Shown: one piece after another, positions 1-9,160 of the stretch
Numbering within the stretch: the stretch's first letter is position 1
How the letters are laid out: each line of letters opens with the position of its first letter
Assembly: GCA_965262665.1 (NCBI GenBank)
Contig: CBDHFR010000004.1
Location: 1,426,001 to 1,490,000 of the forward strand
DNA length: 64,000 bases
Origin: CBDBND01 sp965262665
Lineage (GTDB): Bacteria; Pseudomonadota; Alphaproteobacteria; Rhodospirillales; Rhodospirillaceae
Direction: 5' to 3'
The notes under the pieces: generated by a model
Databases searched by the model: none
What the model saw: the letters and a program-made list of their open reading frames with translations, nothing else
Told to the model about the DNA's origin: nothing
Made by a program: the position numbers and the translations under genes

Positions 1-280
1 CGATGACGCAGGCACAACCAAGGTTTGCTAAGAGGTCCGCACTCACATCGCCGGTATGAGCCCCTGACCTATTCCAGTGGCAATCCTGGCCGCCGACCAT
101 AATGGCCGTGTCCGACGCGGTCTGTAAAACCGTAGGGATAAGCGGAGCAGGCGGACAAAGGACAATATCCGTGCTGCTTTTCTCAGAGGATTCCAGTTTT
201 TCGACAAGTGCGCCCGTCAACTCCTGTGCGCTCTCGGTGGAACCATTCATTTTCCAGTTTCCGGCAATTAAGTGCGCCAT
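1..280 (-). CDS. tpiA: Triosephosphate isomerase, N-terminal part (runs off window)
   Basis: Reading the minus strand from an ATG at 280 gives MAHLIAGNWKMNGSTESAQ and continues open to the window edge. The GNWKMNG motif holds the catalytic Asn and Lys of the TIM barrel (Asn11/Lys13 in the usual numbering), and GGQDCH with SGAHTGDVSADLL follows as in all TpiA. The enzyme interconverts dihydroxyacetone phosphate and glyceraldehyde 3-phosphate in the cytosol. About 93 of roughly 250 residues are visible. It is divergent from ppiD, the usual arrangement in alphaproteobacteria, so the 188-bp gap should hold both promoters. Confidence 0.93.
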   Translation of the reverse strand, partial: MAHLIAGNWKMNGSTESAQELTGALVEKLESSEKSSTDIVLCPPAPLIPTVLQTASDTAIMVGGQDCHWNRSGAHTGDVSADLLANLGCACVI

Positions 281-468
281 GGTTCCAGTCCGAGATGAGA
301 GCGGGTACGAGGTGTGCTAGCATAGCACTCAGGCCAATTCCAGATGGATTGAGGTGGGCAAGAAAGCTTGCTCAACATAGTTTTGGCGCGTAAAACCCCG
401 CCAGCGTGTGACATAGACGCGCCAGATATTAATATCACCGTCAGTCAGACTTCAAACGAGGCCCCGCT
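281..468. promoter_or_regulatory. tpiA/ppiD divergent intergenic region
   Basis: This 188-bp gap separates two divergent genes and must carry a promoter for each. I could not pick out a convincing -35/-10 pair or an operator by eye. A weak purine stretch (GAGG, about 10 bases before the ATG at 469) may serve as the ppiD ribosome site. Confidence 0.4.
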
Positions 469-2376
469 ATGATTCAAGGGTTTACGGTCGCCATAAAAGA
501 GAGCTGGATTCTCAAGGGCTTTCTCGGCCTTGTAATGATTAGTTTTTCCGTCTGGGGCGTTGGCGATGCCATCAATCCTGCCCTCGATCCCAACGTGGTC
601 ATCAAAGTGGATCAGGTTGAAATTCGGGCCGAGGAATTGCAGCGGCGCTTCACCCTCGAAGTCGAACAATTGCGCGAAGCCCTCGGTTCTGATTTCACCG
701 CCAAGCAAGCTGCCGATCTAGGTATTCTGGATAATCTCATAACTCAGCTCAGCCAAGTCGCCAGTCTCGATATGGCCGCGCGTGAAATGGGAATATACAT
801 CCCCAACGAAACACTCAGGAGAGCCGTCATTGATCAAGACATGTTCAAAGATGAAACCGGAAACTTTAACCGGTTACTTTTCGAGCAGATGCTGGCCAGC
901 AACAATTTAACGGAACAAGGGTTTGTTGATCTCTTACGCGGCGATGTAACACGGCAAACATTGTTGTCACCCATTGCCGAAAATGCAGGAGCACCGAAGG
1001 CGATGGTCGACGCCCTCTTCCGCTACCGGGCGGAACAGAGAATGGCTGACGTTTTGTATATGGACGACGCGAACATGGACATCGGAGATGAGTCGAGCGA
1101 AGAGGTATTGCGCAATATTTACGATGAAAACATCATGTCGTTTACAGCGCCCGAATATCGCAAGATTTCAGCGGTGATTATTCGCCCTCGGGATCTCGTC
1201 CCACCGGAAAGCATAACACAAGAAGAAATCCAGGCGTATTACGATGAAAATATAAACCAGTATAGAACATCTGAATCACGCACTGTTTCACAGATTATTT
1301 TTGGTACGCAGTTTGAGGCGGAAGCTGCTTTTAACCAACGGCAAGATGAAGAATCGCTTTCTGCCTTAGCTGAACGCATCGGTCTTGATGCGCCGATCGA
1401 CTTAGGTGAACTCAGAGCGAACGACGATATTGGTTTTGATCTTGGTGCGATTTTTACATTGGATCTACAGGCCATCAGTGAACCCGTACAGACCGATTTT
1501 GGCTGGCATTTGTTTGAGGTTACTGCGAGGGAGACTGGTAGCATCAAGGCTTTGCCGGTGGTGCGGCAGGAAATCATCGACTTCATCGTGCAGGACCGCG
1601 CCTTCGACGAAATGTACGAAGCAACGGTCTACATGGAGGATCAACTTGCTGCCGGCATTCCTGCAAAGGAAGTCGCCTCAGCACCGGGGTTCACTTTTGC
1701 TTATTTTGAAGCCGTTAATCGGGATGGCCGAGACGTCAACGGATCCCGTCAGTCCTTTCCCGTTGATCAAGATCGCTTTTTGCAATTGGCTTTTTCCACA
1801 GAGAAAGGAATCGACTCACAGCTCATTGAAACGGATGAACACGCCTACATTCTGCGGGTGGAGGATGTCATTGCTCCTGCGCCCAAACCATTCGACCGTG
1901 TCAGAGAGGACGTGCGCCAATTGTGGGATAGCCAAGCGCGCCAATCTGCTGCGGCAGAAAAAGCAACCGCTTTGTTAGACGAAATTGGACCGTCCAGCGA
2001 TTTGACAGCGCTTGCTGAACAGGATGAACAATTGTCCTTTGTGAAACTCGGTCCTGTTACCCGGTTTGGCGACAGTCTACGCCTTGATGCCATTATCCCC
2101 TCGCGATATGTCAGCCCTGATGCGATGGACCGTTTATTCAAAGCCAACGTGAATGACGTTGTCGAAGCGCGTGTGGGAGAAGGCCATATCGTCGCACGAT
2201 TGATCGAAATCGTTCTACCGAGTGATAACGATCTCGCGGACAGCAAGAAACAGATCGAGGATGCCGTTCGCGCGTCCATTGCGAATGACTTGGTCAATGT
2301 GTTTTCAGGGTCTGTTACGCGGGAATTTGACGTAACTCTGAACCGTGAATCAATCGGCGAACTCACTCCCCAGTAA
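469..2376 (+). CDS. ppiD: Peptidyl-prolyl cis-trans isomerase D (periplasmic chaperone)
   Basis: 635 aa, the usual size for PpiD. There is a short cytoplasmic N-terminus, then one membrane anchor at about residues 15-36 (LKGFLGLVMISFSVWGVGDA), a SurA_N-type chaperone region (about 40-200), and a parvulin-type rotamase domain around residues 255-375 (SRTVSQIIFG ... IDLGELR ... VQTDFGWHLFEV). PpiD is anchored in the inner membrane and faces the periplasm, assisting folding of outer-membrane and exported proteins. It starts 188 bp from divergent tpiA and ends 27 bp before trpE, so ppiD-trpE are probably cotranscribed. Nothing looks damaged. Confidence 0.92.
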   Translation: MIQGFTVAIKESWILKGFLGLVMISFSVWGVGDAINPALDPNVVIKVDQVEIRAEELQRRFTLEVEQLREALGSDFTAKQAADLGILDNLITQLSQVASLDMAAREMGIYIPNETLRRAVIDQDMFKDETGNFNRLLFEQMLASNNLTEQGFVDLLRGDVTRQTLLSPIAENAGAPKAMVDALFRYRAEQRMADVLYMDDANMDIGDESSEEVLRNIYDENIMSFTAPEYRKISAVIIRPRDLVPPESITQEEIQAYYDENINQYRTSESRTVSQIIFGTQFEAEAAFNQRQDEESLSALAERIGLDAPIDLGELRANDDIGFDLGAIFTLDLQAISEPVQTDFGWHLFEVTARETGSIKALPVVRQEIIDFIVQDRAFDEMYEATVYMEDQLAAGIPAKEVASAPGFTFAYFEAVNRDGRDVNGSRQSFPVDQDRFLQLAFSTEKGIDSQLIETDEHAYILRVEDVIAPAPKPFDRVREDVRQLWDSQARQSAAAEKATALLDEIGPSSDLTALAEQDEQLSFVKLGPVTRFGDSLRLDAIIPSRYVSPDAMDRLFKANVNDVVEARVGEGHIVARLIEIVLPSDNDLADSKKQIEDAVRASIANDLVNVFSGSVTREFDVTLNRESIGELTPQ

Positions 2377-2403
2377 TGACAGTGTGCGAAGGCGATTGGT
2401 CCC

Positions 2404-3912
2404 ATGGATATGTTTCCCGCCTTTTCGGCCTTCGCCGACATATACGCCGCCGGTAAACCACAAGTTGCTTGGACAGAACTGGTCGCTGACCTCGATACAC
2501 CCGTTTCAGCGGCACTTAAGTTAGGCCCGGATTCAAATTACGTTTCCTTGCTGGAATCCGTTGAAGGTGGTGCCACCCGAGGGCGGTATTCCTTTATTTC
2601 TCTGAGACCCGACATCGTGTGGCGCTGCAACGGCCAGTCTGCTGAGATCAGCCGGGACACCTCTGGCGTGCACACAAAGTTTGCACCGGAAGCCAAACCC
2701 TCTCTCGACTCTCTTAGAGCCTTGATTGCTGAGTCCCGCATTGATCTCCCTAATGCTCTCCCCCCGATGGCCGCTGGCTTAATCGGTTACATGTGTTACG
2801 ACACAGTGCGCCTGGTGGAAGACATACCCAACGATAACCCGGATACCATTGGAATCCCGGAAGGCGTATTCATGCGGCCGACCGTTATGGTCATTTTTGA
2901 CTCCATCGCGGATACCATGACAGTTGTCACACCGGTTCGTCCGCAAAAGGACTGCTCGCCAGAAAAGGCGTATGAAGACGCCCAAACACGACTGCGAAAT
3001 ATCATCGCCGCCTTAGACCGGCCCCTCGCCCATCGCGTGATACAAGGAGAAAGCAACGCTGACGATGCGGTGGAGCCTGTCTCCAATGTTGGCCGAGCTG
3101 GCTATCACCGGATGGTTGAGAAGGCCAAGGAATATATTCTAGCCGGTGACATCTTTCAGGTGGTGCCCTCTCAGCGTCTACGACGACCGTTCGTTCATCC
3201 ACCGTTTTCGCTTTACCGGTCACTTCGCCGTCTCAATCCATCGCCGTTTCTGTTTTATCTCAACTTCGATGGCTTTACCCTCGTTGGCTCAAGTCCCGAA
3301 ATACTGGTCCGGCTGCGAGAAGGAAAAGTAACTATTCGGCCCATTGCCGGAACCCGCCCGCGCGGAAAAACCAAGGCAGAAGACGAACAATATGCCAGCG
3401 ACCTTTTGGCCGACCCAAAAGAGTTGGCAGAGCACCTTATGTTGTTGGATCTCGGCCGCAACGATGTGGGGCGCGTTGCTAAGACGGGCACCGTCGAAGT
3501 CACCGAAGAAATGCTGATCGAATACTACAGCCACGTGATGCATATCGTATCCAATGTGGATGGCGAAATCAGCGATCAGTACGACGGCATGGATGCGCTG
3601 CTGGCTGGTTTTCCGGCAGGCACAGTGTCCGGCGCACCGAAAGTCCGGGCCATGGAAATCATCGATGAGCTCGAGCCAGAGCGTCGGAGTTTTTATGCCG
3701 GTGCTATGGGTTACCTAGCCGCCAATGGCGACTTGGACACCTGCATCGCGTTGCGGACGGCTTTGGTGAAAGACGGCGAACTGATCGTTCAGGCTGGCGG
3801 CGGCATCGTCGCAGACTCCGATCCGGAAACCGAGTTTCAGGAAAGCTTAAATAAAGCCAGGGCCCTGCTCAGAGCAGCAGACGAGGCCGGACGTTACAGC
3901 AGCAATGGCTGA
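2404..3912 (+). CDS. trpE: Anthranilate synthase component I
   Basis: 502 aa, full length. The N-terminal domain carries the Trp-binding LLES motif (about residue 40), and the C-terminal chorismate-binding domain shows FYLNFDGFTLVGSSPE, the IAGTRPRG loop and LDLGRNDVGRV. It converts chorismate plus ammonia (from the TrpG amidotransferase) to anthranilate, the first step of tryptophan synthesis, and is feedback inhibited by Trp. Its partner trpG is not next door but 45.8 kb downstream at 49706, on the same strand; the intervening DNA is accessory. No leader peptide or attenuator is visible in the 27 bp before it, so expression likely comes from the ppiD promoter. A second ATG at 2410 is an alternative start. 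Confidence 0.96.
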   Translation: MDMFPAFSAFADIYAAGKPQVAWTELVADLDTPVSAALKLGPDSNYVSLLESVEGGATRGRYSFISLRPDIVWRCNGQSAEISRDTSGVHTKFAPEAKPSLDSLRALIAESRIDLPNALPPMAAGLIGYMCYDTVRLVEDIPNDNPDTIGIPEGVFMRPTVMVIFDSIADTMTVVTPVRPQKDCSPEKAYEDAQTRLRNIIAALDRPLAHRVIQGESNADDAVEPVSNVGRAGYHRMVEKAKEYILAGDIFQVVPSQRLRRPFVHPPFSLYRSLRRLNPSPFLFYLNFDGFTLVGSSPEILVRLREGKVTIRPIAGTRPRGKTKAEDEQYASDLLADPKELAEHLMLLDLGRNDVGRVAKTGTVEVTEEMLIEYYSHVMHIVSNVDGEISDQYDGMDALLAGFPAGTVSGAPKVRAMEIIDELEPERRSFYAGAMGYLAANGDLDTCIALRTALVKDGELIVQAGGGIVADSDPETEFQESLNKARALLRAADEAGRYSSNG

Positions 3913-3927
3913 TACACGTAGTCTGAG

Positions 3928-4956
3928 CTAACGGCCAGCCCGACTCACAACTTCGGTGATGGGGACCAAGGCGATCCCCTTCTCTTCCAAGGTAGGTAGC
4001 CACGCCGCCAAGGCTTGTATGGTCATGTCGCGGGGATGCCCGATGGCCACGGCGTAGCCTTGCGACTGGGCGAGCGCTTCCACTTTACTGAGCTGTTCAT
4101 CTATGGCGGCCCGGTCATCCTTATTGTCGAGAAAAACGTCACGGCCAACGTGCGGGGCACCGATCGCGGCAGCGGCCGCTTCACCCACCGTACCCGCGCC
4201 GGTTCTGGAATCCAGCCAGAGCAAGCCACGGGTTTGCAACTCTGTCATCACCACATCCATGGTGGCGCGATCCGCCGTCAACCGGCTGCCCATGTGGTTG
4301 TTGATGCCGACATAACCGGACCAGCCGTTGAGGTAAGCGTCCAGGCGGGCCTGAATGTCGGCGGCACTTGACCCCAAAACCAGCGCACCAGGACCAGGGT
4401 CGGCGGCGCCTTCCGGCTCCATCGGCACATGGGCCATCACTTCATGGCCGGACTCCCGAGCCATGTCCGCTTGGCCATTTAGTCCGTCTGCATAGGTGAG
4501 AAACGACAGAGTGAGCGGTCCGGGAAGCGCCGCCACCCGGACACCACGATTCCGATCCAGCCCCATGTCATCAATGACGATGGCCACCACTGGCCAGTCT
4601 TCAGGAGCATCGGACGGCACCGCATTGAGCGCCATAGGCGTGAAACGACGCACCGGTTCACGGGTTGCCCGGGCCAGTTCCCCTTCGTCGAAGATAGAGG
4701 TGGACTTGGGTGCGTTGACGATGGCCGGCGGCGCAGCCCGTTTTGGCTTCACGGTGCTTTGTGACGGTGAAGGCCGTATGGGTGCGGGCTTTGTCACCAT
4801 ATCGATGACAATGCCTACCGTCAGGCTAAGAAACAGAAGGACGACACCAATGGCCACAATAGCCGCAGGACGCGGCACAGGGCGTTTATCCGGGATCACG
4901 TCCTTGACCCCTTCTGCCCTCTCCATGAGTTTGGCTTTACGTGACTTGCGGGCCAT
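3928..4956 (-). CDS. Divergent polysaccharide deacetylase family protein (YibQ-like)
   Basis: 342 aa. A cytoplasmic basic N-terminus is followed by one membrane span at about residues 32-55 (AIVAIGVVLLFLSLTVGIVI), a Pro/Ser-rich linker and a deacetylase-like domain from about 120 (VAIVIDDMGLDR, HVPMEP, GINNHMGSRLT, LLWLDSRTG, AIGHPRD). The family keeps the paired Asp and the N-H-M-G-S motif of polysaccharide deacetylases and probably acts on a periplasmic glycan, although its substrate is not established. It is convergent with trpE, with a 15-bp gap and no obvious terminator between them. It could be ancestral flank rather than cargo, which sets some uncertainty on the left island boundary. 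Confidence 0.85.
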   Translation of the reverse strand: MARKSRKAKLMERAEGVKDVIPDKRPVPRPAAIVAIGVVLLFLSLTVGIVIDMVTKPAPIRPSPSQSTVKPKRAAPPAIVNAPKSTSIFDEGELARATREPVRRFTPMALNAVPSDAPEDWPVVAIVIDDMGLDRNRGVRVAALPGPLTLSFLTYADGLNGQADMARESGHEVMAHVPMEPEGAADPGPGALVLGSSAADIQARLDAYLNGWSGYVGINNHMGSRLTADRATMDVVMTELQTRGLLWLDSRTGAGTVGEAAAAAIGAPHVGRDVFLDNKDDRAAIDEQLSKVEALAQSQGYAVAIGHPRDMTIQALAAWLPTLEEKGIALVPITEVVSRAGR

Positions 4957-5039
4957 GGCTAGGCCAAATGGACTGAGAAACGATACATGAGCAGCCGTTT
5001 ACAGCGCTGGCCTATTCGGTGCAACAAAACTCGCCGCAC

Positions 5040-6002
5040 TTAATCCAATTCTCTCACCACCCTTAGCCCCAAAGTGGTCGAGCGATACTCGGGATGCTCC
5101 CGGCTGCGGCCGGCAGGACGCATGAACCAGTTGCGGGCGTACCAACCGCCGCCGCGCACAATCAGCCGTTCGCAATTGTTGGGGTCGTAGCGCACGGAAC
5201 CATCTGACGGTGCGCCGTCGTAGCCGATGATGAAGCAGTCCTCGACCCATTCCCAGATGTTGCCGACCATGTCGTACAAGCCAAAAGCATTGGGCTGGAA
5301 CGATCCTACCGGTGCGGTATAGACGTACCCGTCACGGCAATTGAAAAACCGTGTGGGTGTGTCGCGCACGCCCGGATGAACGTCAGCACGGGTCAAATCC
5401 GACGCGTTGGCGAAACGGCACATCTCGTCCATGGTGTTGCCCCATGTGTTGATCATGTTAGTACCGCCACGAGCCGCATACTCCCATTCCGCTTCACTGG
5501 GCACGCGATAGGTCGTGCCTGTGATTTCCGAAAGCCAGGCGCTGTAATCGCGCACATCCTGCAAATCCAGACAGCCGACGGGATGGTCTTCGCCCTGGTA
5601 GAACGTTGCGTTGTGCCAGGATGCGCCCTTCACTTCGCCCCACACGCCGGTTGATTCGGTCCAGGTGATGCATTTATCCGGGTCCGGCCGGTTGGTGGCT
5701 TCGACAAAAGCGCGATACTCGGCGATAGTCACTTCATGCCGGCCAATCGCGAACGGTTTGGCTAGGGTTACTGCGTGTTTGGGCTGTTCCCGCTCCGCTG
5801 CATCGGTGCGCACTTCGGCGAGGATGGTTTCTTCTTCGGTCGAGCCCATCATGAACGTGCCGGCAGGCAGTACGACCATCTCCGGACAGAGCTCGCAGTC
5901 CTTAAAGGGGGACCCGGGTCGGAGATGATCTTCGGCAAATGAGACAGTGGCGATGCCAGCGTAACCAACGACGACAACGCCAACGACAATTTGTTTCAAC
6001 AT
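5040..6002 (-). CDS. Secreted SUMF1/FGE-sulfatase-domain protein (paralogue 1)
   Basis: 320 aa with a signal peptide (about 1-23, ending VSFA). The mature protein opens with a DCxxCPEMVVLPAG motif and then the full formylglycine-generating-enzyme fold (GRHEVTIAEYRAF, YRVPSEAEWEYAARGG, YDMVGNIWEWVEDC, VRGGGWYARNW, GLRVVRELD). True FGEs use two cysteines in the C-terminal GGSW...FRC region; here that region has none, so generation of formylglycine is unlikely. No sulfatase is present nearby. A GAGGA ribosome site precedes the ATG. It is last in an operon with the MtrA-like gene (13-bp gap) and the ferric-reductase-like gene. Two paralogues lie at 7698 and 26625. Confidence 0.85.
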   Translation of the reverse strand: MLKQIVVGVVVVGYAGIATVSFAEDHLRPGSPFKDCELCPEMVVLPAGTFMMGSTEEETILAEVRTDAAEREQPKHAVTLAKPFAIGRHEVTIAEYRAFVEATNRPDPDKCITWTESTGVWGEVKGASWHNATFYQGEDHPVGCLDLQDVRDYSAWLSEITGTTYRVPSEAEWEYAARGGTNMINTWGNTMDEMCRFANASDLTRADVHPGVRDTPTRFFNCRDGYVYTAPVGSFQPNAFGLYDMVGNIWEWVEDCFIIGYDGAPSDGSVRYDPNNCERLIVRGGGWYARNWFMRPAGRSREHPEYRSTTLGLRVVRELD

Positions 6003-6015
6003 ATTTATCGTCCTC

Positions 6016-6875
6016 TTATGCGCCGTCCTGAATGAAGTCGATGCCGTGGGTCAGGCTCATTTCGGCACGGGCCAGTTCTTTTCCCAAGTAGGCGGCGTGA
6101 TCAAGTTTGGTCACCCAGCCCTTGTCAATCAGGGTGAGATAGATGTTACGGGCATCTTCGCCCTCAATGATACGAACAAGTATATCTTTGTAATCGTAGT
6201 GCTCGACCAAAAGCCCGTCGCCCTCAACTTGTATGACGAAATAGCCTCCCTCATCCAGTTTGATCCGAGCAGGATCGACGGTCATAGCCGACACACGCTC
6301 CACCTGCCCTTCCACCATCACTGAGTCAGACGCAACAAACGGTTTGGCTTCCGTTGCCGGTGCACGGGCAGCGAGGGAGGAGACTTCTCGGGATATTTTT
6401 ACGATGTCGGTACAGCCTATGAGATCAATAGGCGTGATCCGTTCGCAAAACGCATTGATCTCTTCGGTCGTAGTGTTGGGCAAAAGTGGCCTCTGCCTGG
6501 AGAACCAATGATGCGCCCTTTGTCGTCCACACCGTTTTTGAATAGGGCTAAAAAGGTTGCACCAGTCAGATGCTTGGGCGGTTCGTTGCCGGCGCAGACA
6601 AGAAAGCGGATGGCCGTGTTAGAAAGAATGTTTTTAATGATTTTCTCGATGCCGATGTTCTCGGTTTCAACTTTACCGACAATGCATAAGCCTTCGGGCT
6701 TGGCGGTAAAGACATCTTTAGCCAACGGCACACTGCCAAGGGTGGTGACCGCCACCGGTGCGTTCGGGTCGGCGACGAAATAGGTGCCGGGAACATGGGG
6801 CCACTCCCGCTGTTTGGCCTTAGTGCTGGCGAAGGTCTTTGACAACCAGAACCCGAAGTCTTCCATCCGGCTCAT
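6016..6875 (-). pseudogene. MtrA-like (methyltransferase subunit A) + DUF4346 protein, frameshifted
   Basis: Two overlapping reading frames make one protein of about 285 aa. The first (from ATG 6875) reads WPHVPGTYFVADPNAPVAV, LGSVPLAKDV, KTEN-like VETENIGIEKIIKNILSN, FLVCAGNEP, GVDDKGRIIGSPG, matching the A subunit of tetrahydromethanopterin S-methyltransferase (PF04208). The second frame continues LLPNTTTEEINAF, PIDLIGCTDI and then a DUF4346-like end (DEGGYFVIQVEGDGLLVEHY). The frame changes near 6490-6505. In archaea MtrA binds the corrinoid during methyl transfer; the role of bacterial homologues is not settled. Its ATG overlaps the stop of the upstream membrane gene (ATGA), so the two are translationally coupled. 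The shift may be real decay, a programmed event or a base-calling error. Confidence 0.78.
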
Positions 6876-7513
6876 GGTGTTTCACCTCTAAGTGAGCGTT
6901 TCCGCCATCCGAGAATTTGCACGCAAAGTGGCAGGACAGTTGCAGCAATGAGTATGCCCACATAAAGCGCCGTACGCTCTTCATACACTTGATAGAGAAA
7001 CCCGTGGGCAACCGTCAGCACACCAGCGGCGTAAGACCAGCGTTGAATCTTTTTCCATTTTACCGCTTTGAGTTTGCGGATTGACCAATCGTTGGAAACC
7101 GTCAGCAGCACTAGCACGACAAGGGCCGCCATGAGCCCGCCATAGTTGGCTAGACCAAACACATCAAGGCGAATGCCGGTTATGGAACCGTCATTGGCCA
7201 CAGTAACGAAGTAACGAAGAATCTGAGCGTCGTAATAAATCAGAAACCCAACATAAACATGCAGCAACCCAAACACACCGGCCCAGATGCCCAAATCTCG
7301 CCTCAAGTATGACGACAACGGTGTCTCCCGGTTGGTGAGAACGCGCCACGGCCCTTCCATCAGGGCGGCATCTAGGAAAAACAATCCCGCGTAAGCCGCG
7401 CCCATGCTCATCAGATCCGTAGCACTATCGTGGGAGCCGACCTCAAAAACCAACTGAATGATTGCTGTACCTACGAGGAAGAATGCACATGGCGTAGAGT
7501 TCGCCACAACCAA
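6872..7513 (-). CDS. Ferric reductase-like transmembrane protein (YedZ/MsrQ-type haem membrane domain)
   Basis: 213 aa with six hydrophobic segments (about 5-22, 35-55, 72-92, 115-140, 155-175, 180-198). Conserved His residues lie in GLLHVYVGF and VAHGFLYQVYEE, and the segment RRDLGIWAGVFG resembles the ferric-reductase-like transmembrane domain (PF01794), which binds haem b and moves electrons across the inner membrane. No FAD/NAD domain is present, as in MsrQ. The start is uncertain: no ATG is in frame, and a TTG at 7513 is used here. It overlaps the MtrA-like gene by four bases, suggesting a membrane electron donor or acceptor for that protein. It is divergent from the SUMF1 gene at 7698. 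Confidence 0.75.
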   Translation of the reverse strand: MVVANSTPCAFFLVGTAIIQLVFEVGSHDSATDLMSMGAAYAGLFFLDAALMEGPWRVLTNRETPLSSYLRRDLGIWAGVFGLLHVYVGFLIYYDAQILRYFVTVANDGSITGIRLDVFGLANYGGLMAALVVLVLLTVSNDWSIRKLKAVKWKKIQRWSYAAGVLTVAHGFLYQVYEERTALYVGILIAATVLPLCVQILGWRKRSLRGETP

Positions 7514-7697
7514 TCGGGTGATTTCAGTGCCATTTGATTTGGAACTCTCCTAATTCTTGGTTTCACCGAGTTTTGCACAGCAAGCCGGCCCAAGGGAACG
7601 GCCCCGTGACCATCCGTTGAATAGCGGCCAACCCCTGTATTCAACGAAGCCTATTCCTATGTACTGTTGCTCCCAACAAGCATGGGGGATGCAATTG

Positions 7698-8639
7698 ATG
7701 GAAAATCGGTTTTCATTCTGGTCTGTGGGCTTTGCCGCACTTGCCCTGTCGGTTTCCACGGCCGCGCAATCGCCAGGCACAGAGTTCCAAGATTGCCAGG
7801 CCTGTCCCGAAATGGTGGTCATTCCACCTGGCACCTTTCCAATGGGCTCCGAGCACATCGAACCCATGCGCGGTGGCAAGATGCGACCGCAAGGACCGGT
7901 TCGTACGGTCACCATTGACTATCCCTACGCAGCCGGAAAATACGAAGTCACCATTGGGGAATGGCGTGCCTTTATGGCAAACACCGGCCATCAGGCATCG
8001 GACTGCCGCGCCTGGGGCGGGAAACGTGCAAGCATGGGCTACTCCTTTGAGGATCCCGACTTCGGCCGGCCGGTGTTGGATGAAGAACCGATGATGTGCG
8101 TCTACTGGACCGAAGCCCAAGAGTATGTGCAGTGGCTCAGCGAACAGACCGAGCAAAATTACCGCCTCCTTACCGAAGCGGAATGGGAGTACGCCGCCAA
8201 AGGTGGCGCGGACACTGAATGGTTCTGGGGAGATGACGACAGCAAGATTTGCGAATACGGCAACATATTCGATCAGGTCGCTGCCCAAAACCCAGAGCTT
8301 ATTGCGGGAAGCGGTACCGCCGTATCGATGGCTGCCCAATGTGAAGACGGCTACGACCTCGTCGCTCCGGTGGGACAATACAAACCCAACGCCTACGGTC
8401 TCTATGACACCGTCGGCAATATCTGGGAATGGACACAGGATTGCTCCCTCACCTTCTACACCGCCGAACCGGTGGACGGCAGCGCCTTCGAAGTCACCGG
8501 TCCGTGTGAAAAGCGCGCCATCCGCGGCGGCAGCTGGCGCAGCCGGTTGAGCAGGCATAAACCGTTCTTCCGCGGCCGCGACCCGGAATTGACATCGTAT
8601 CACCTGTTCGGTTTTCGTGTCGCCCGGGACGTGGAGTAG
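7698..8639 (+). CDS. Secreted SUMF1/FGE-sulfatase-domain protein (paralogue 2)
   Basis: 313 aa from the ATG at 7698, chosen because a GGGGG ribosome-site-like run sits 9 bases upstream and the protein then begins with a clean signal peptide (MENRFSFWSVGFAALALS ... AQS). A longer frame back to a TTG at 7557 gives an unlikely N-terminus. The mature protein starts with DCQACPEMVVIPPG, followed by the FGE fold (GKYEVTIGEWRAF, YRLLTEAEWEYAAKGG, YDTVGNIWEWTQDC, IRGGSWRSR, FGFRVARDVE). The C-terminal catalytic cysteines of FGE are absent. It heads a probable operon: 6 bp to the VOC gene, 12 bp on to the SDR, then dctQM. Confidence 0.85.
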   Translation: MENRFSFWSVGFAALALSVSTAAQSPGTEFQDCQACPEMVVIPPGTFPMGSEHIEPMRGGKMRPQGPVRTVTIDYPYAAGKYEVTIGEWRAFMANTGHQASDCRAWGGKRASMGYSFEDPDFGRPVLDEEPMMCVYWTEAQEYVQWLSEQTEQNYRLLTEAEWEYAAKGGADTEWFWGDDDSKICEYGNIFDQVAAQNPELIAGSGTAVSMAAQCEDGYDLVAPVGQYKPNAYGLYDTVGNIWEWTQDCSLTFYTAEPVDGSAFEVTGPCEKRAIRGGSWRSRLSRHKPFFRGRDPELTSYHLFGFRVARDVE

Positions 8640-8645
8640 AAAGCC

Positions 8646-9149
8646 ATGCGTTTTGTTCTCATTCTTTGCCTGCTGTTGCCACTTAACGCGGAAGCGCAGA
8701 CCCAACCCTATGATGGCGGCACCAAGATGCAGTGGTTGCCGCTTCTTGTCCGGGATATGGACGAGGCGCTGGTGCTTTACCGGGATATCCTTCACCTCGA
8801 AGTGGATGAAGACCGGCCCATGGAGGCGTCTGCTTTCGTCGGGGCTGTATTCAATATCGATCCCGCGCGTATAACCCGCACGGTGAAGTTCAACGGGGCG
8901 AGCACCCAATCTCGCGTGATTGCTCTTTATGAAGTACCTGATTTGCTACCGGTCGACCCCATGGCACCCATCGCAACCGGCTGGGCCATCCAGATCGAAC
9001 ACTACAAAGACGCCTATCCACTGTTGTCCAATGGCGATTACCGCGTCCTCGGCACTAACGCCTGGGGGTCACCCCCCAATGACGGCGGCGAGGAAATCGT
9101 TATCGCCGATGCGGACGGGCACATGCTTATCATCTACGCCGCGTATTGA
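8646..9149 (+). CDS. Exported VOC-superfamily (glyoxalase-like) protein
   Basis: 167 aa with a Sec signal peptide (MRFVLILCLLLPLNAEAQ). The mature part has the vicinal-oxygen-chelate pattern: MQWLPLLVRDMDEALVLYRD at the first beta-alpha unit and GEEIVIADADGHMLIIY at the last. VOC enzymes are glyoxalases, ring-cleaving dioxygenases or isomerases, and are normally cytosolic. The metal ligands are not clear: the first His position is replaced (QWLPL) and ADADGHML supplies one candidate His. Located between a SUMF1 protein and an SDR in one operon, it probably shares their substrate. The specific reaction is unknown. Confidence 0.72.
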   Translation: MRFVLILCLLLPLNAEAQTQPYDGGTKMQWLPLLVRDMDEALVLYRDILHLEVDEDRPMEASAFVGAVFNIDPARITRTVKFNGASTQSRVIALYEVPDLLPVDPMAPIATGWAIQIEHYKDAYPLLSNGDYRVLGTNAWGSPPNDGGEEIVIADADGHMLIIYAAY

Positions 9150-9160
9150 TTTGACAGCCC

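Noticed and set aside
7713..8909. 398-codon minus-strand open frame across the SUMF1 and VOC genes
   Set aside because: It lies entirely antisense to two well-supported genes with signal peptides and family motifs.
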